A stretch of 64,000 bases of DNA from Variovorax sp. EL159 (lineage in GTDB: Bacteria; Pseudomonadota; Gammaproteobacteria; Burkholderiales; Burkholderiaceae_C): positions 989,869 through 1,053,868 of the forward strand of contig NZ_FMUJ01000002.1 in the NCBI RefSeq assembly GCF_900100965.1. The letters are read 5' to 3'. Shown here piece by piece: positions 1 to 7,779 of this stretch. Made by a program: the position numbers and the translations under genes. The notes under the pieces are model-generated. The model did no database searches. It had not been told where the DNA came from and worked only from the letters and a program-made list of their open reading frames with translations. Each line of letters starts with the position of its first letter. The stretch's first letter is position 1.

Positions 1-873
1 GAACTCGAGCAGCTTGACCGCGTTGGCGCGCTGCGGCGCATTCTTGGCGATCGACGCGCCGCTGATGTTGACGTGCGTGCCGCCGCTCTTGGCGTTGGCG
101 AAGGTCGGGCGGACCACCTTGATCGCATCGCCCCACTTGCGCGCGTCGGTGCCTTCCTTGGCGCTCTTCATCTGGCCGACGTAGTACGAGTTGGCCAGGC
201 CGACATCGCAGATGCCGCCGAGGATGTCGCGCGCCACGTCGCGGTCGCCGCCGGTCGCCTTGCGTGCCAGGTTGGCCTTGACGCCGCGCAGCCACTGCTC
301 GGCCTTGGCCTCGCCGTCATGCGCGATCAGCGCGGCCACGAGTGCGGTGTTGTAGGGGTGCTGGCCGGCGCGGATGCAGACCTTGCCCTTGTACTTCGGG
401 CTGGCCAGGTCTTCGTAGCGGAAGCTGGTGAGCGGCTGGCTTTTGTCGGCATACAGCACGCGGGCGCGCAGAGACAGCGCAAACCACTGGCCGTCGGTGC
501 CGCGCAGGTTGGCCGGAATGGCCGATTCGAGCGCGGCCGACTTCACCGGCTGCGTCACGCCGCCATCGACCAGGTCCATCAGATTGCCGATGTCCACCGT
601 CATCAGCACGTCGGCCGGCGAGCGTGCGCCTTCGGCCTTGACGCGCTCCAGAAGGCCGTCTTTCACGAACACGGTGTTGACCTTGATGTTGCTCTGCGCG
701 CTGAAGGCTGAGATCAGCGGCTGGATCAGTGCGGGCTCGCGCGTCGTGTAGAGCGTGAGTTCGTCGGCGGCTGCCGCCTGTGCGGGCAGGGCCGCGATGG
801 CCAGCCAGGTGGCGCTGACGCCGAGAAGTGCGCGCGCAGCGCGGCGGCCTTGGACGCGGGAGCGTTCGGTCAT
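1..873 (-). CDS. Fe(3+) ABC transporter substrate-binding protein (partial, C-terminus beyond window)
   Basis: This is a periplasmic binding protein of the FbpA/FutA type, expected to capture ferric iron for an ABC importer. The visible 291 residues begin with a basic signal peptide (about 1-34, ending AQAAA before DELTLYTT). They contain the LANSYYVG block at 225-232, whose paired tyrosines (229-230) match the iron-binding Tyr-Tyr of the family. Family members are near 340 residues, so roughly 50 residues lie off the window. The ATG at 873 follows a strong GGAGGA site. A Fur-box-like sequence lies about 67 bp upstream, which supports an iron role. The permease and ATPase genes would be further left and are not visible. 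Iron is the best-supported substrate, inferred from family and operator. Confidence 0.88.
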   Translation of the reverse strand, partial: MTERSRVQGRRAARALLGVSATWLAIAALPAQAAAADELTLYTTREPALIQPLISAFSAQSNIKVNTVFVKDGLLERVKAEGARSPADVLMTVDIGNLMDLVDGGVTQPVKSAALESAIPANLRGTDGQWFALSLRARVLYADKSQPLTSFRYEDLASPKYKGKVCIRAGQHPYNTALVAALIAHDGEAKAEQWLRGVKANLARKATGGDRDVARDILGGICDVGLANSYYVGQMKSAKEGTDARKWGDAIKVVRPTFANAKSGGTHVNISGASIAKNAPQRANAVKLLEF

Positions 874-939
874 GAAGGATCCTCCGGGAGCAGTGACGTG
901 TTCTGGAATGCATCGGCGGCAGAGCGGGCTGCGGCGCCG

Positions 940-958
940 ATGAGAATAATTATCACTG
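940..958. promoter_or_regulatory. Fur-box-like operator upstream of the iron-binding protein gene
   Basis: The stretch ATGAGAATAATTATCACTG contains the GAGAATAATTATCA core, which closely resembles Fur boxes described in beta- and gamma-proteobacteria. It lies 67-85 bp upstream of the start of the iron ABC binding-protein gene, where iron-loaded Fur would block transcription. It is strikingly AT-rich against its surroundings. The match is by eye and no footprint data exist. Confidence 0.65.
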
Positions 959-1017
959 GGAGGCAGAAGTGCGCGGCCTTTGGACTTACGGGTCGAAGGC
1001 CTACTGGGCCACCGGGC

Positions 1018-1569
1018 TCAGCGCGCCGGCGGAATCTCGAACACCAGGCAGGTCGTCGTTGCGTGTGCGTACAGCGTGCCATCGGGGCCGAACAGGCGCG
1101 CCTCGGCCGTGGCGAGCTGCTTGCCGCAGTGGATCACCTTGCCTTCGGCGCGCACGCGCTGCACCTTGGGCGTGAGGCCTTTCACGTAGTTCACGCCGAG
1201 TTCGGCCGTCGTGTAGGCGCGGCCGGGCGGCATCATGGTGTGGACCGAGCAGCCCAGGGCCGAGTCGAGCAGGGTGGCGACCCAGCCGCCGTGGATGGTG
1301 CCCAGCGGGTTCAGGTGCTGCGGCAGCGGCGTGCCCTGGAACACGGCCACGCCCTTGCTCACCGAGAGGATCGTGAAGTCCAGCGTCTTGGCGATCGCGG
1401 CGTAGGGGATGTCGCCGTTCAGTATGGCCTGCATGATTTCGAGGCCGGTCTTGCCCGCGAGCTGGTCGGGGCGCGCCAGGCCGGGGCCCGGGCCGCCGTC
1501 GAGGCGGTCGGTGATCTGTCGCTCTTCGGCGATCCATGCGTCGAGCAGGTTGATGGGGTTCGTCGTCAT
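1018..1569 (-). CDS. PaaI-family hot-dog thioesterase
   Basis: This is a 183-residue single hot-dog-domain protein, expected to hydrolyse acyl- or aryl-CoA thioesters in the cytoplasm. The diagnostic segment is NPLGTIHGGWVATLLDSALG at about 87-106. It holds the HGG motif (93-95) and an acidic residue on the following helix (D102), as in PaaI-type enzymes. The ATG at 1569 gives a normal family length. It is divergent from a MarR regulator, and the two share a 75-bp intergenic region with a near-perfect inverted repeat. Control by that regulator is therefore likely. The exact substrate cannot be read from sequence. Confidence 0.85.
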   Translation of the reverse strand: MTTNPINLLDAWIAEERQITDRLDGGPGPGLARPDQLAGKTGLEIMQAILNGDIPYAAIAKTLDFTILSVSKGVAVFQGTPLPQHLNPLGTIHGGWVATLLDSALGCSVHTMMPPGRAYTTAELGVNYVKGLTPKVQRVRAEGKVIHCGKQLATAEARLFGPDGTLYAHATTTCLVFEIPPAR

Positions 1570-1608
1570 GCCTGTGTTCCTTCTGGGGGCTTTGGCGTGG
1601 TGGGTGAG

Positions 1609-1635
1609 TTGTATATGCAATGGTTGCACATACAA
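1609..1635. promoter_or_regulatory. Inverted-repeat operator between thioesterase and marR genes
   Basis: TTGTATATGCAA (1609-1620) and TTGCACATACAA (1624-1635) form an inverted repeat matching at 11 of 12 positions with a 3-bp spacer. It ends 9 bp before the MarR start codon and sits 40 bp before the thioesterase start. Its size and symmetry suit a MarR dimer, which would make it autoregulatory and able to control both directions. Confidence 0.75.
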
Positions 1636-1644
1636 TAATACCCC

Positions 1645-2100
1645 ATGGACATCCAGACCAAACCCCGCGGCTGCACCAGTTTCAAGGTGCGGCAACTGAT
1701 GCGACGCCTCTCGCAGCACTACGACGCCGAGGTGTCGCAAAGCGGACTGAAGACCACGCAGTACTCGCTGCTGTCGCACCTCAAGCGGCTGGGCGCTACG
1801 CGCCCGGTCGACTTCGCGGCCGAACTCAAGATGACCGCTTCCACGCTGAGCCGCAACCTGCAGCCGCTGATCGCTGCCGGCTGGGTAGAGCAGACAGCCG
1901 GCGCCGATGCGCGCAGCCGGCTGGTGGCGCTCACGCCCGAAGGCGAAGACAAATGGCGCGAGGCGCAGCAGCACTGGAAGACCGCGCAGCAGAAGCTCAA
2001 CGCGCTGCTGGGCGTGGAGCGCGTGCTGGCGCTGCACCTGCTGATCGACGAGTCGCTCGAACTGCTCGGCACCGAAGACGCGCCCGACAGCAGCGACTGA
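1645..2100 (+). CDS. MarR-family transcriptional regulator
   Basis: This 151-residue winged-helix protein has the recognition region around 55-80 (FAAELKMTASTLSRNLQPLI) and the wing DARSRLVALTPEG at 88-100, typical of MarR repressors that respond to aromatic or lipophilic ligands. Its C-terminal helix carries an acidic tail (EDAPDSSD). The gene starts just downstream of the inverted repeat at 1609-1635, so self-repression is likely. It is followed by MFS, MATE and SDR genes with gaps of 109, 30 and 26 bp. Together these could be a regulated export and detoxification unit. The ligand is unknown. Confidence 0.88.
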   Translation: MDIQTKPRGCTSFKVRQLMRRLSQHYDAEVSQSGLKTTQYSLLSHLKRLGATRPVDFAAELKMTASTLSRNLQPLIAAGWVEQTAGADARSRLVALTPEGEDKWREAQQHWKTAQQKLNALLGVERVLALHLLIDESLELLGTEDAPDSSD

Positions 2101-2209
2101 ACCGGGCACCCCGCAACACCCCATTCCCTCCCCGCGCATGGGCGCGTCGGGCACCGCTTTTCCCGTTTCTCCTTCCTCCTCCATATCTCATTCCAACAGC
2201 CGAGGTCCC

Positions 2210-3535
2210 ATGTTCGCCACCCCTGTTTCCGCATGGCTCCAGCGCCGCGGCATCCACTACGGATGGATCGTCGCCGCCATCACCTTCCTGACCATGCTGA
2301 CCATGTCGGCCGCGCTGGGCCTGCCGGGCGCCATGCTGCAGCCGCTGGGCAAGGAGTTCGGCTGGAGCACCGAACAGATCTCGTCGGCGCTCGCGTTGCG
2401 CTTCGCGCTGTTCGGGCTCATGGGCCCGTTCGCCGCGGTGCTGATGGAGCGCTATGGCCTGCGTGCCGTGATCTGCACCGGCCTTGCCCTCGTCGGCTTG
2501 GGCATGGCGCTGGTCACCATGGCTTCGCAGCTCTGGCAGCTCTTCTTCTTGTGGAGCCTGATGCTGGGGCTGGGCACCGGCATGACCGCGCTGGTGCTCG
2601 GCGCAGTGGTGGCCAACCGCTGGTTCGTGGCACGCCGCGGCCTGGTCATCGGCATGCTCACGGCCAGTTCGGCCACGGGGCAACTCGCCTTCCTGCCGTT
2701 CGCGGCGTGGATGATCGAACACTGGGGCTGGCGCTCGGCCATCGTGCCGATCGTGATCGGCACCATCCTGATCGGCGTGCTCGCGCTGTGCCTCATGCGC
2801 AACCGGCCGTCCGACATCGGCCTGCTGCCCTACGGTGAAGTGCCCGGCACCCAACCCGCGGCGCCGGCCGCGGCAGTGCCGCCCATGAACTTCGCCACGC
2901 CATTTCGCGTGCTGAAGGAAGTCTCGACCAACCGCACCTTCTGGATTCTGGCTGGCACCTTCTTCATCTGCGGCCTCAGCACCAACGGCCTGGTGCAGAC
3001 GCACTTCATCTCGCTGTGCGGCGACAACGGCATGGGCGCCGTGCCCGCCGCTTCGGTGCTGGCCATGATGGGCGCCTTCGACTTCGTGGGCACCATTCTT
3101 TCGGGCTGGCTCTCGGACCGCTACGACAACCGCAAGCTGCTCTTCTGGTACTACGGCCTGCGCGGGCTGTCGCTGTTCTGGTTGCCGCATTCGGAGTTCA
3201 CCATCTACGGCCTGGGCATCTTCGCGATGTTCTACGGCCTCGACTGGATCGCCACCGTGCCGCCCACCGTCAAGCTCGCCGGTGCCGCCTTCGGCCCGGC
3301 CAAGGTCGGCCTCGTGTTCGGTTGGGTCTTCGCCGCGCACCAACTGGGCGCCGCCACGGCCGCCTACGGCGCCGGCTTTGCGCGCACGCTGCTACTGACC
3401 TACACCCCCGCGCTCTACGCGGCCGGCGCCGCCTGCCTGGTGGCAGCGCTGATCGTGATGCTGATCCGTCGCCCCGCCGCCAAGACCGGTGCGCCGGCCT
3501 CGGCGTCGGCATCGACATCGGCGGCACGCGCCTGA
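2210..3535 (+). CDS. MFS transporter, monocarboxylate/oxalate-formate-like
   Basis: This 441-residue inner-membrane protein has about 12 hydrophobic segments. The N-terminal HYGWIVAAITFLTML and the GGxxxR-like cytoplasmic loops resemble the oxalate/formate antiporter and monocarboxylate branch of the MFS. The ATG at 2210 is chosen over an in-frame ATG at 2138 because a GAGG site precedes it and the upstream residues are serine-rich and not membrane-like. A proline/alanine-rich loop near residues 215-230 separates the two halves, and the tail ends in alanine/serine repeats. It sits between marR and a MATE gene. The substrate is unknown; a small organic anion is the family expectation. Confidence 0.85.
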   Translation: MFATPVSAWLQRRGIHYGWIVAAITFLTMLTMSAALGLPGAMLQPLGKEFGWSTEQISSALALRFALFGLMGPFAAVLMERYGLRAVICTGLALVGLGMALVTMASQLWQLFFLWSLMLGLGTGMTALVLGAVVANRWFVARRGLVIGMLTASSATGQLAFLPFAAWMIEHWGWRSAIVPIVIGTILIGVLALCLMRNRPSDIGLLPYGEVPGTQPAAPAAAVPPMNFATPFRVLKEVSTNRTFWILAGTFFICGLSTNGLVQTHFISLCGDNGMGAVPAASVLAMMGAFDFVGTILSGWLSDRYDNRKLLFWYYGLRGLSLFWLPHSEFTIYGLGIFAMFYGLDWIATVPPTVKLAGAAFGPAKVGLVFGWVFAAHQLGAATAAYGAGFARTLLLTYTPALYAAGAACLVAALIVMLIRRPAAKTGAPASASASTSAARA

Positions 3536-3565
3536 TACGCACGCAACCGAACGCCCGCACCCGCC

Positions 3566-4999
3566 ATGTCCATCGCGACTTCTTCCGCCGCTTCGTCGGC
3601 CGACCTCGACCCACGCACGCGTCGCCTGCTCGAAGCGCCCATCGTGCCCACGCTGCTGCGCCTTGCCGCGCCCAACGTGCTGGTGATGGTGGCGCAGGCC
3701 TCCGTCGGCCTCATCGAAACCTACTTCGTCGGCAAGCTCGGCACCGACGCGCTCGCGGGCATGGCGCTGGTGTTTCCCATCGTCATGCTGATGCAGATGA
3801 CCTCCAGCGGCGCGATGGGCGGCGGCATCGCTTCGTCGATTGCGCGCGCGCTCGGTGCGCGCCGGCGCGCCGATGCCGATGCGCTGGTGTGGCATGCCAT
3901 CGTCATCGCGCTGGGCTTCGGCCTGTGCTTCACGCTGGCGCTGCTGTTCGGCGGGCGCTGGCTGTACGGCGTGATGGGCGGCACGGGCCCTGCGCTCGAT
4001 GCAGCGCTCACGTACTCCAACTGGGTCTTCGCGGGCGCGGTGCTGGTGTGGCTCTTCAATTCGCTCTCGGCCATCATCCGCGGCACCGGCAACATGTCGG
4101 TGCCGGCCAACGTGACGGTGGTGGGCGTGGTGTTCCTCATTCCCGCATCGCCGCTGCTGATCTTCGGCGTCGGGCCGCTGCCGGGCATGGGCATCGCGGG
4201 CGGTGCGATGGCGCTGCTGCTGTACTACCTGTTGGGCTCGATCGCGCTCATCACCTATCTGCGTTCGCCGCGCAGCCTGCTGCGGCCCACGATGGCCGCG
4301 CTCAAGCTGCGCTGGCCGCTGTTCCGCGACATCCTGCGCATCGGGCTGGTGGGCGCGGTGTCGACCGTGGCGACCAACCTGTCGATCGGCATTGCCACCG
4401 CGCTGACCGGGCACTTCGGTTCGGGCGCGCTGGCCGGCTACGGCACGGCATCGCGGCTCGAATACCTGCTGGTGCCGCTGGTGTTCGGCCTTGGCGCGCC
4501 ACTGGTCGCGATGGTCGGCACCTGCATGGGCGCCGGGCAGCGCGAGCGCGCGCTGCGTGCCACGTGGGCCGGCGCCGGGCTCGCCTTTGCGCTGACCGAA
4601 ACCATCGGGCTCGCGGCCGCATTCTTTCCGCGCCCCTGGCTGCTGCTGTTCGGCAGCGACCCGGCGATGCTCGAGACCGGCACGCACTACCTGCGCGTGG
4701 TGGGGCCGCTGTACGGCTTCTTCGGTGTCGGGCTGGTGCTGTACTTCGCGTCGCAGGGCGCGGGGCGGCTGTTGTGGCCAGTGCTCGGCAATATCGCGCG
4801 GCTGGCCGTGGCGGGCACCGGCGGGTGGCTGGCGTTGCGCTGGGGCGGTGGCCTGACCGGCGTGTTCGCGGCGCAAGGCGTGGCGCTCGTGGTGTACGGC
4901 ATCGTGATCGCATCGGCCATCGCGGGCGGCGCGTGGTTCGGCCGCGTGGGCTGGCCTCGCAGCACCACCGGATTGCTGCGCCGCGTGGCGCAGGCCTGA
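3566..4999 (+). CDS. MATE-family efflux transporter
   Basis: This 477-residue protein has about 12 membrane segments in two related halves and belongs to the multidrug and toxin extrusion family, which uses sodium or proton gradients for export. Family-like sequence includes RLAAPNVLVMVAQASVGLIETYFVG near residues 32-56 and the matching second-half region around 255-290 (ILRIGLVGAVSTVATNLS). The start lies 30 bp after the MFS stop codon, suggesting co-transcription. The substrate cannot be predicted. Its neighbours, a MarR regulator and a short-chain dehydrogenase, are common in drug or aromatic stress loci. Confidence 0.9.
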   Translation: MSIATSSAASSADLDPRTRRLLEAPIVPTLLRLAAPNVLVMVAQASVGLIETYFVGKLGTDALAGMALVFPIVMLMQMTSSGAMGGGIASSIARALGARRRADADALVWHAIVIALGFGLCFTLALLFGGRWLYGVMGGTGPALDAALTYSNWVFAGAVLVWLFNSLSAIIRGTGNMSVPANVTVVGVVFLIPASPLLIFGVGPLPGMGIAGGAMALLLYYLLGSIALITYLRSPRSLLRPTMAALKLRWPLFRDILRIGLVGAVSTVATNLSIGIATALTGHFGSGALAGYGTASRLEYLLVPLVFGLGAPLVAMVGTCMGAGQRERALRATWAGAGLAFALTETIGLAAAFFPRPWLLLFGSDPAMLETGTHYLRVVGPLYGFFGVGLVLYFASQGAGRLLWPVLGNIARLAVAGTGGWLALRWGGGLTGVFAAQGVALVVYGIVIASAIAGGAWFGRVGWPRSTTGLLRRVAQA

Positions 5000-5025
5000 A
5001 TCAATTTCTCACCGAAAGGCCTCCC

Positions 5026-5742
5026 ATGAAAATCAAGGATTCCGTTGTCTTCATCACCGGCGCGAACCGTGGGCTGGGACTGGCTTTCGCCAAGGCCGCA
5101 TTGGCGGCAGGCGCGCGCAAGGTCTACGGTGCCGCGCGCGATCCGAAGCGCATCACGCTGGCCGGCGTGACACCGGTGGTGCTCGACGTGACGCAGCCCG
5201 CGCAGATCGAAGCGGCCGTGCGCGCTTGTGGCGACGTCACGCTGCTGGTCAACAACGCCGGCATCTCGCGCGGATCGAACCTGCTTGGCGCAGGTGCTGT
5301 CGATGCCGCGCGCGCCGAGTTCGAGACCAACTTCTTCGGCCCCTGGGCGCTGACGAAGGCCTTCGCGCCCGTGCTCGCGGCCAATGGCGGCGGTGCCGTG
5401 GTCAACGTGCTGTCGGCCTTGAGCTGGACCACCTTTCCCAGCGTGGCCACCTACAGCACGACGAAGTCGGCAGCGTGGTCGCTGAGCAATGGCCTGCGCA
5501 ACGAACTGGCGGGGCAGGGCACGCAGGTCACGAGCCTGCACGTGGCCTTCATGGACACCGACATGGCCGCGCACGTGCCCGGCGCCAAGGCATCGCCCGA
5601 CGACGTGGCGCGCCAGGCGCTGGAAGGCATGGAAGCCGGCAAGCCCGAGGTGCTGGCCGACACCGTCACGCGCCAACTGAAGCAGGGCCTGTCGAGCGAA
5701 GCGCCAGCCTATGCGGCTTCGCCCGCGCGCGCTGCGGCATAG
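5026..5742 (+). CDS. SDR-family NAD(P)-dependent oxidoreductase
   Basis: This 238-residue classical short-chain dehydrogenase has the cofactor motif TGANRGLG at 11-18, the NNAG structural motif at 76-79, a catalytic serine in NVLSALSW (S130 or S133) and the YSTTK catalytic pair Y143/K147. It should oxidise or reduce a carbonyl or alcohol substrate in the cytosol. The ATG at 5026 follows a purine-rich GAAAGG site. It ends a possible four-gene unit with the MarR, MFS and MATE genes. The substrate is unknown. Confidence 0.9.
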   Translation: MKIKDSVVFITGANRGLGLAFAKAALAAGARKVYGAARDPKRITLAGVTPVVLDVTQPAQIEAAVRACGDVTLLVNNAGISRGSNLLGAGAVDAARAEFETNFFGPWALTKAFAPVLAANGGGAVVNVLSALSWTTFPSVATYSTTKSAAWSLSNGLRNELAGQGTQVTSLHVAFMDTDMAAHVPGAKASPDDVARQALEGMEAGKPEVLADTVTRQLKQGLSSEAPAYAASPARAAA

Positions 5743-5763
5743 AACGCTGCCGCACAAAGAAGA

Positions 5764-5784
5764 ACCCGGGCGCGCGACCCGGGT
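5764..5784. terminator. Hairpin between convergent genes, possible bidirectional terminator
   Basis: ACCCGGG (5764-5770) and CCCGGGT (5778-5784) form a perfect 7-bp GC-rich stem with a 7-base loop. It lies between the SDR gene and the opposing secreted-protein gene. There is no clear T-run on either side, so termination strength is uncertain. Confidence 0.5.
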
Positions 5785-5811
5785 CGTCGTTGATCCGCCT
5801 AGGCCGGAAGA

Positions 5812-6135
5812 TCAGTAGCGGTAAGGGTTGTTCGGCCGGCGGTCGTAGCGGTTGGGCACGCCGTCATGGTCGTTGTCGCGGCGACCGCTGTGGCGGCGAT
5901 CGTCCCAGCGGCGGCCGTGGTCGTAGTAGCGGTCATGGCCACGGTAGTAGCGCGGGCCGTGGTAGTAGCGCGGCGGTGGCGGCGCGTAGTAGTGGCGGCG
6001 CGGCGGCGGCGGTGCGGGCACCACGTAGACCTGCGCCTGGATGAAGCGGCCGCCCGTCTGGGCCTGGGCCGGAATGCTGAGCGTGGCCAGCGACAGAAGG
6101 GCCGCGGCGCCGATTGCGAAAGTAAGCTTTTTCAC
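5812..6135 (-). CDS. Small secreted Pro/Tyr/Arg/His-rich protein, function unknown
   Basis: This 107-residue protein starts with a clear signal peptide (about 1-25, ending IPAQAQ). The mature chain is low-complexity: PAPPPPRRHYYAPPPPRYYH, then arginine/tyrosine/histidine/aspartate repeats ending PNNPYRY. The DNDHDGVPNRYDRRPNNP segment near the C-terminus resembles the aspartate-rich thrombospondin-type-3-like ends of many small exported proteins. The GTG at 6135 is preferred because GGGGGA lies just upstream; an in-frame ATG at 6168 is possible. It is probably periplasmic or surface-exposed. No enzymatic domain is visible and no function is claimed. Confidence 0.75.
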   Translation of the reverse strand: MKKLTFAIGAAALLSLATLSIPAQAQTGGRFIQAQVYVVPAPPPPRRHYYAPPPPRYYHGPRYYRGHDRYYDHGRRWDDRRHSGRRDNDHDGVPNRYDRRPNNPYRY

Positions 6136-6354
6136 TGATCCCCCAGTGGTTTGATTTGGAAGCTTCATCCTCGCGGCCTTTTGTGAAGTTGTTGTAAGGC
6201 TGGAGCGAAATCGGATGAAGAGCTGTAAGCCCATGCGCGTAGGACGCAGATGGGCTGCGCAGCCGATCCTGGGGGCTTTACTGCCGGAAAAGCACCACCG
6301 GGCGTCTTCCATCGGCCATAGGTCGATGGATCGATAGCGCGGTCGTTCAGTCGT

Positions 6355-7092
6355 TCAGCGGCGCGGTGGCGGCAGCATCCGGCGCAGGGCCTCGAAGAAC
6401 AGGTCCGACTGCTCGCGCTCGCCCTGGATCTGTGCCGCCACGTGCGCGGCCAGCTTCGCGTTCACCGGCACCAGCGGGCGCCCGGTCGATTGCGCGATCA
6501 CCTGGTGCAGGCATGCGCGCTCGAGGTAGTACAGGTCGTCGTAGGCATGCGCGATGGTGGCGCCCGCCACGATCACGCCGTGGTTCGCGAGAAAGGCCAC
6601 GTCTTTGCCCGACATCGCGCGCGCGATGCGTTCGCCTTCCGCATCGTCGAGCGCCAGGCCGTTGTACTCGGCGTCGATGGCGATGCGGTTCATGTAGCGC
6701 ATCGCGTTCTGGCTCGCGGTCGGGTCGAGCGCGCGGTCGACCGTGAGCGTGAGCGCCGTGGCGTAGGGCATGTGGCAATGCAGCACCACCGCGTGGCCCG
6801 TGAGCCGGTGCACCGCGCCGTGGATGAAGAGCGCGGTCGGCTCCACGCGATGCCGGCCTGCGAGCACCTCGCCGTGCACGTCGATCAGCACGATGTCGTC
6901 GGCGCCGATCTCGCTCCAGTGCAGCCCGCGCGGGTTGATGAGGTAGCGGTCTTGCGTGCCTGGCAGCATCACGCTGAAATGGTTGCAGACCCCTTCGGAC
7001 AGCCCGTGATGGGCAGCGGCACGCAAGGCAAGGGCGAGGTCTTCGCGCAGCTGGCGCACGGCGGGGCTGGCATAGGTGGCATCGGCGGACAT
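6355..7092 (-). CDS. Class II aldolase/adducin-family protein
   Basis: This 245-residue zinc-dependent aldolase-fold protein has the usual metal and catalytic residues: E84 in VEPTALFIHGAVHR, H105 and H107 in VLHCHMPYA, and H171 in FLANHGVIVAG. The fold is that of L-fuculose-phosphate aldolase and related enzymes, which cleave or decarboxylate small sugar-derived substrates. It has a strong AGAAGGAG ribosome site. It is the last gene of the minus-strand dehydratase-dgoK-dgoA unit, 45 bp after dgoA, so a role in the same sugar-acid pathway is likely. Many such proteins remain without a known substrate. Confidence 0.85.
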   Translation of the reverse strand: MSADATYASPAVRQLREDLALALRAAAHHGLSEGVCNHFSVMLPGTQDRYLINPRGLHWSEIGADDIVLIDVHGEVLAGRHRVEPTALFIHGAVHRLTGHAVVLHCHMPYATALTLTVDRALDPTASQNAMRYMNRIAIDAEYNGLALDDAEGERIARAMSGKDVAFLANHGVIVAGATIAHAYDDLYYLERACLHQVIAQSTGRPLVPVNAKLAAHVAAQIQGEREQSDLFFEALRRMLPPPRR

Positions 7093-7137
7093 CGTGGAGT
7101 CTCCTTCTATTTTTCTTTGAGGTCGGGGGCTGGGGGA

Positions 7138-7779
7138 TCAGGCGTGCGCCACGCCCGTCCAGGCCGCGACGAACTGCTTCGCGTCGTCACGCACCGCGGT
7201 GGCTTGCTTGCCGAGCTTGTAGAGCGCGGAGCCGATGCCGAAGCCTGCCGCACCCGCCGCGCGCCATACGGCCATGTTCGCGGGCGTGATGCCACCCACG
7301 GGCATCACCGGCGTGCCGGAGGGCAACACGGCCAGCAGCGCCTTCACCACGGCGGGCGAGGCCAGTTCGGCGGGGAACAGCTTGAGCCCGGTGGCACCGG
7401 CCGCGAGCGCGCCGAAGGCCTCGGTCGGCGTCATCACGCCGGGCAGGCAGACCATGCCGAGCCGCGCGGCTTCGGCAATGACTTCGGCGTTGAAGTTGGG
7501 CGACACGATCAGCTCGCCGCCAGCGGCATGCACCTCGCGCACCTGCTGCGCGGAAAGCACGGTGCCCGCGCCGACCAGCGCCTGCGGAAAGCGCTTGCGC
7601 ATCAGCGCGATGCTGTCCAGGGGCTGCGGTGAATTGAGCGGCACTTCGAGCAGCCTGAAGCCGGGCTCGACGATGGCATCGCCCACGTCGGCAGCCTCGG
7701 CGGGCGAGAGCCCGCGCAGGATGGCCACGAGTGGCAGCTCGCGCATGGCTGCGCTGAATTTTTCGAGAGGAGTGGTCAT
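7138..7779 (-). CDS. dgoA: 2-dehydro-3-deoxy-6-phosphogalactonate aldolase
   Basis: This 213-residue KDPG/KDPGal-type class I aldolase cleaves 2-keto-3-deoxy-6-phosphogalactonate to pyruvate and glyceraldehyde 3-phosphate. Expected active-site features are present: R22 in AILRGL, E45 in FRLLEVPLNS, T73 in GAGTVL and the Schiff-base lysine K133 in GLKLFPAE. The LNSP sequence after E45 fits the galacto-type enzyme. Its ATG overlaps the stop of dgoK by four bases (ATGA), so the two are translationally coupled. Kinase and aldolase side by side make the phosphorylated De Ley-Doudoroff route very likely. Confidence 0.92.
   Translation of the reverse strand: MTTPLEKFSAAMRELPLVAILRGLSPAEAADVGDAIVEPGFRLLEVPLNSPQPLDSIALMRKRFPQALVGAGTVLSAQQVREVHAAGGELIVSPNFNAEVIAEAARLGMVCLPGVMTPTEAFGALAAGATGLKLFPAELASPAVVKALLAVLPSGTPVMPVGGITPANMAVWRAAGAAGFGIGSALYKLGKQATAVRDDAKQFVAAWTGVAHA

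Noticed and set aside
1018-2184. Longer 388-codon start for the thioesterase
   Set aside because: The extension runs antisense through marR and across the operator. The 183-residue form has the normal family length.
3016-5742. A 908-codon plus-strand open frame
   Set aside because: It is the out-of-frame shadow of the MFS and MATE genes; only the last 239 codons (from 5026) are a real gene, the SDR oxidoreductase.
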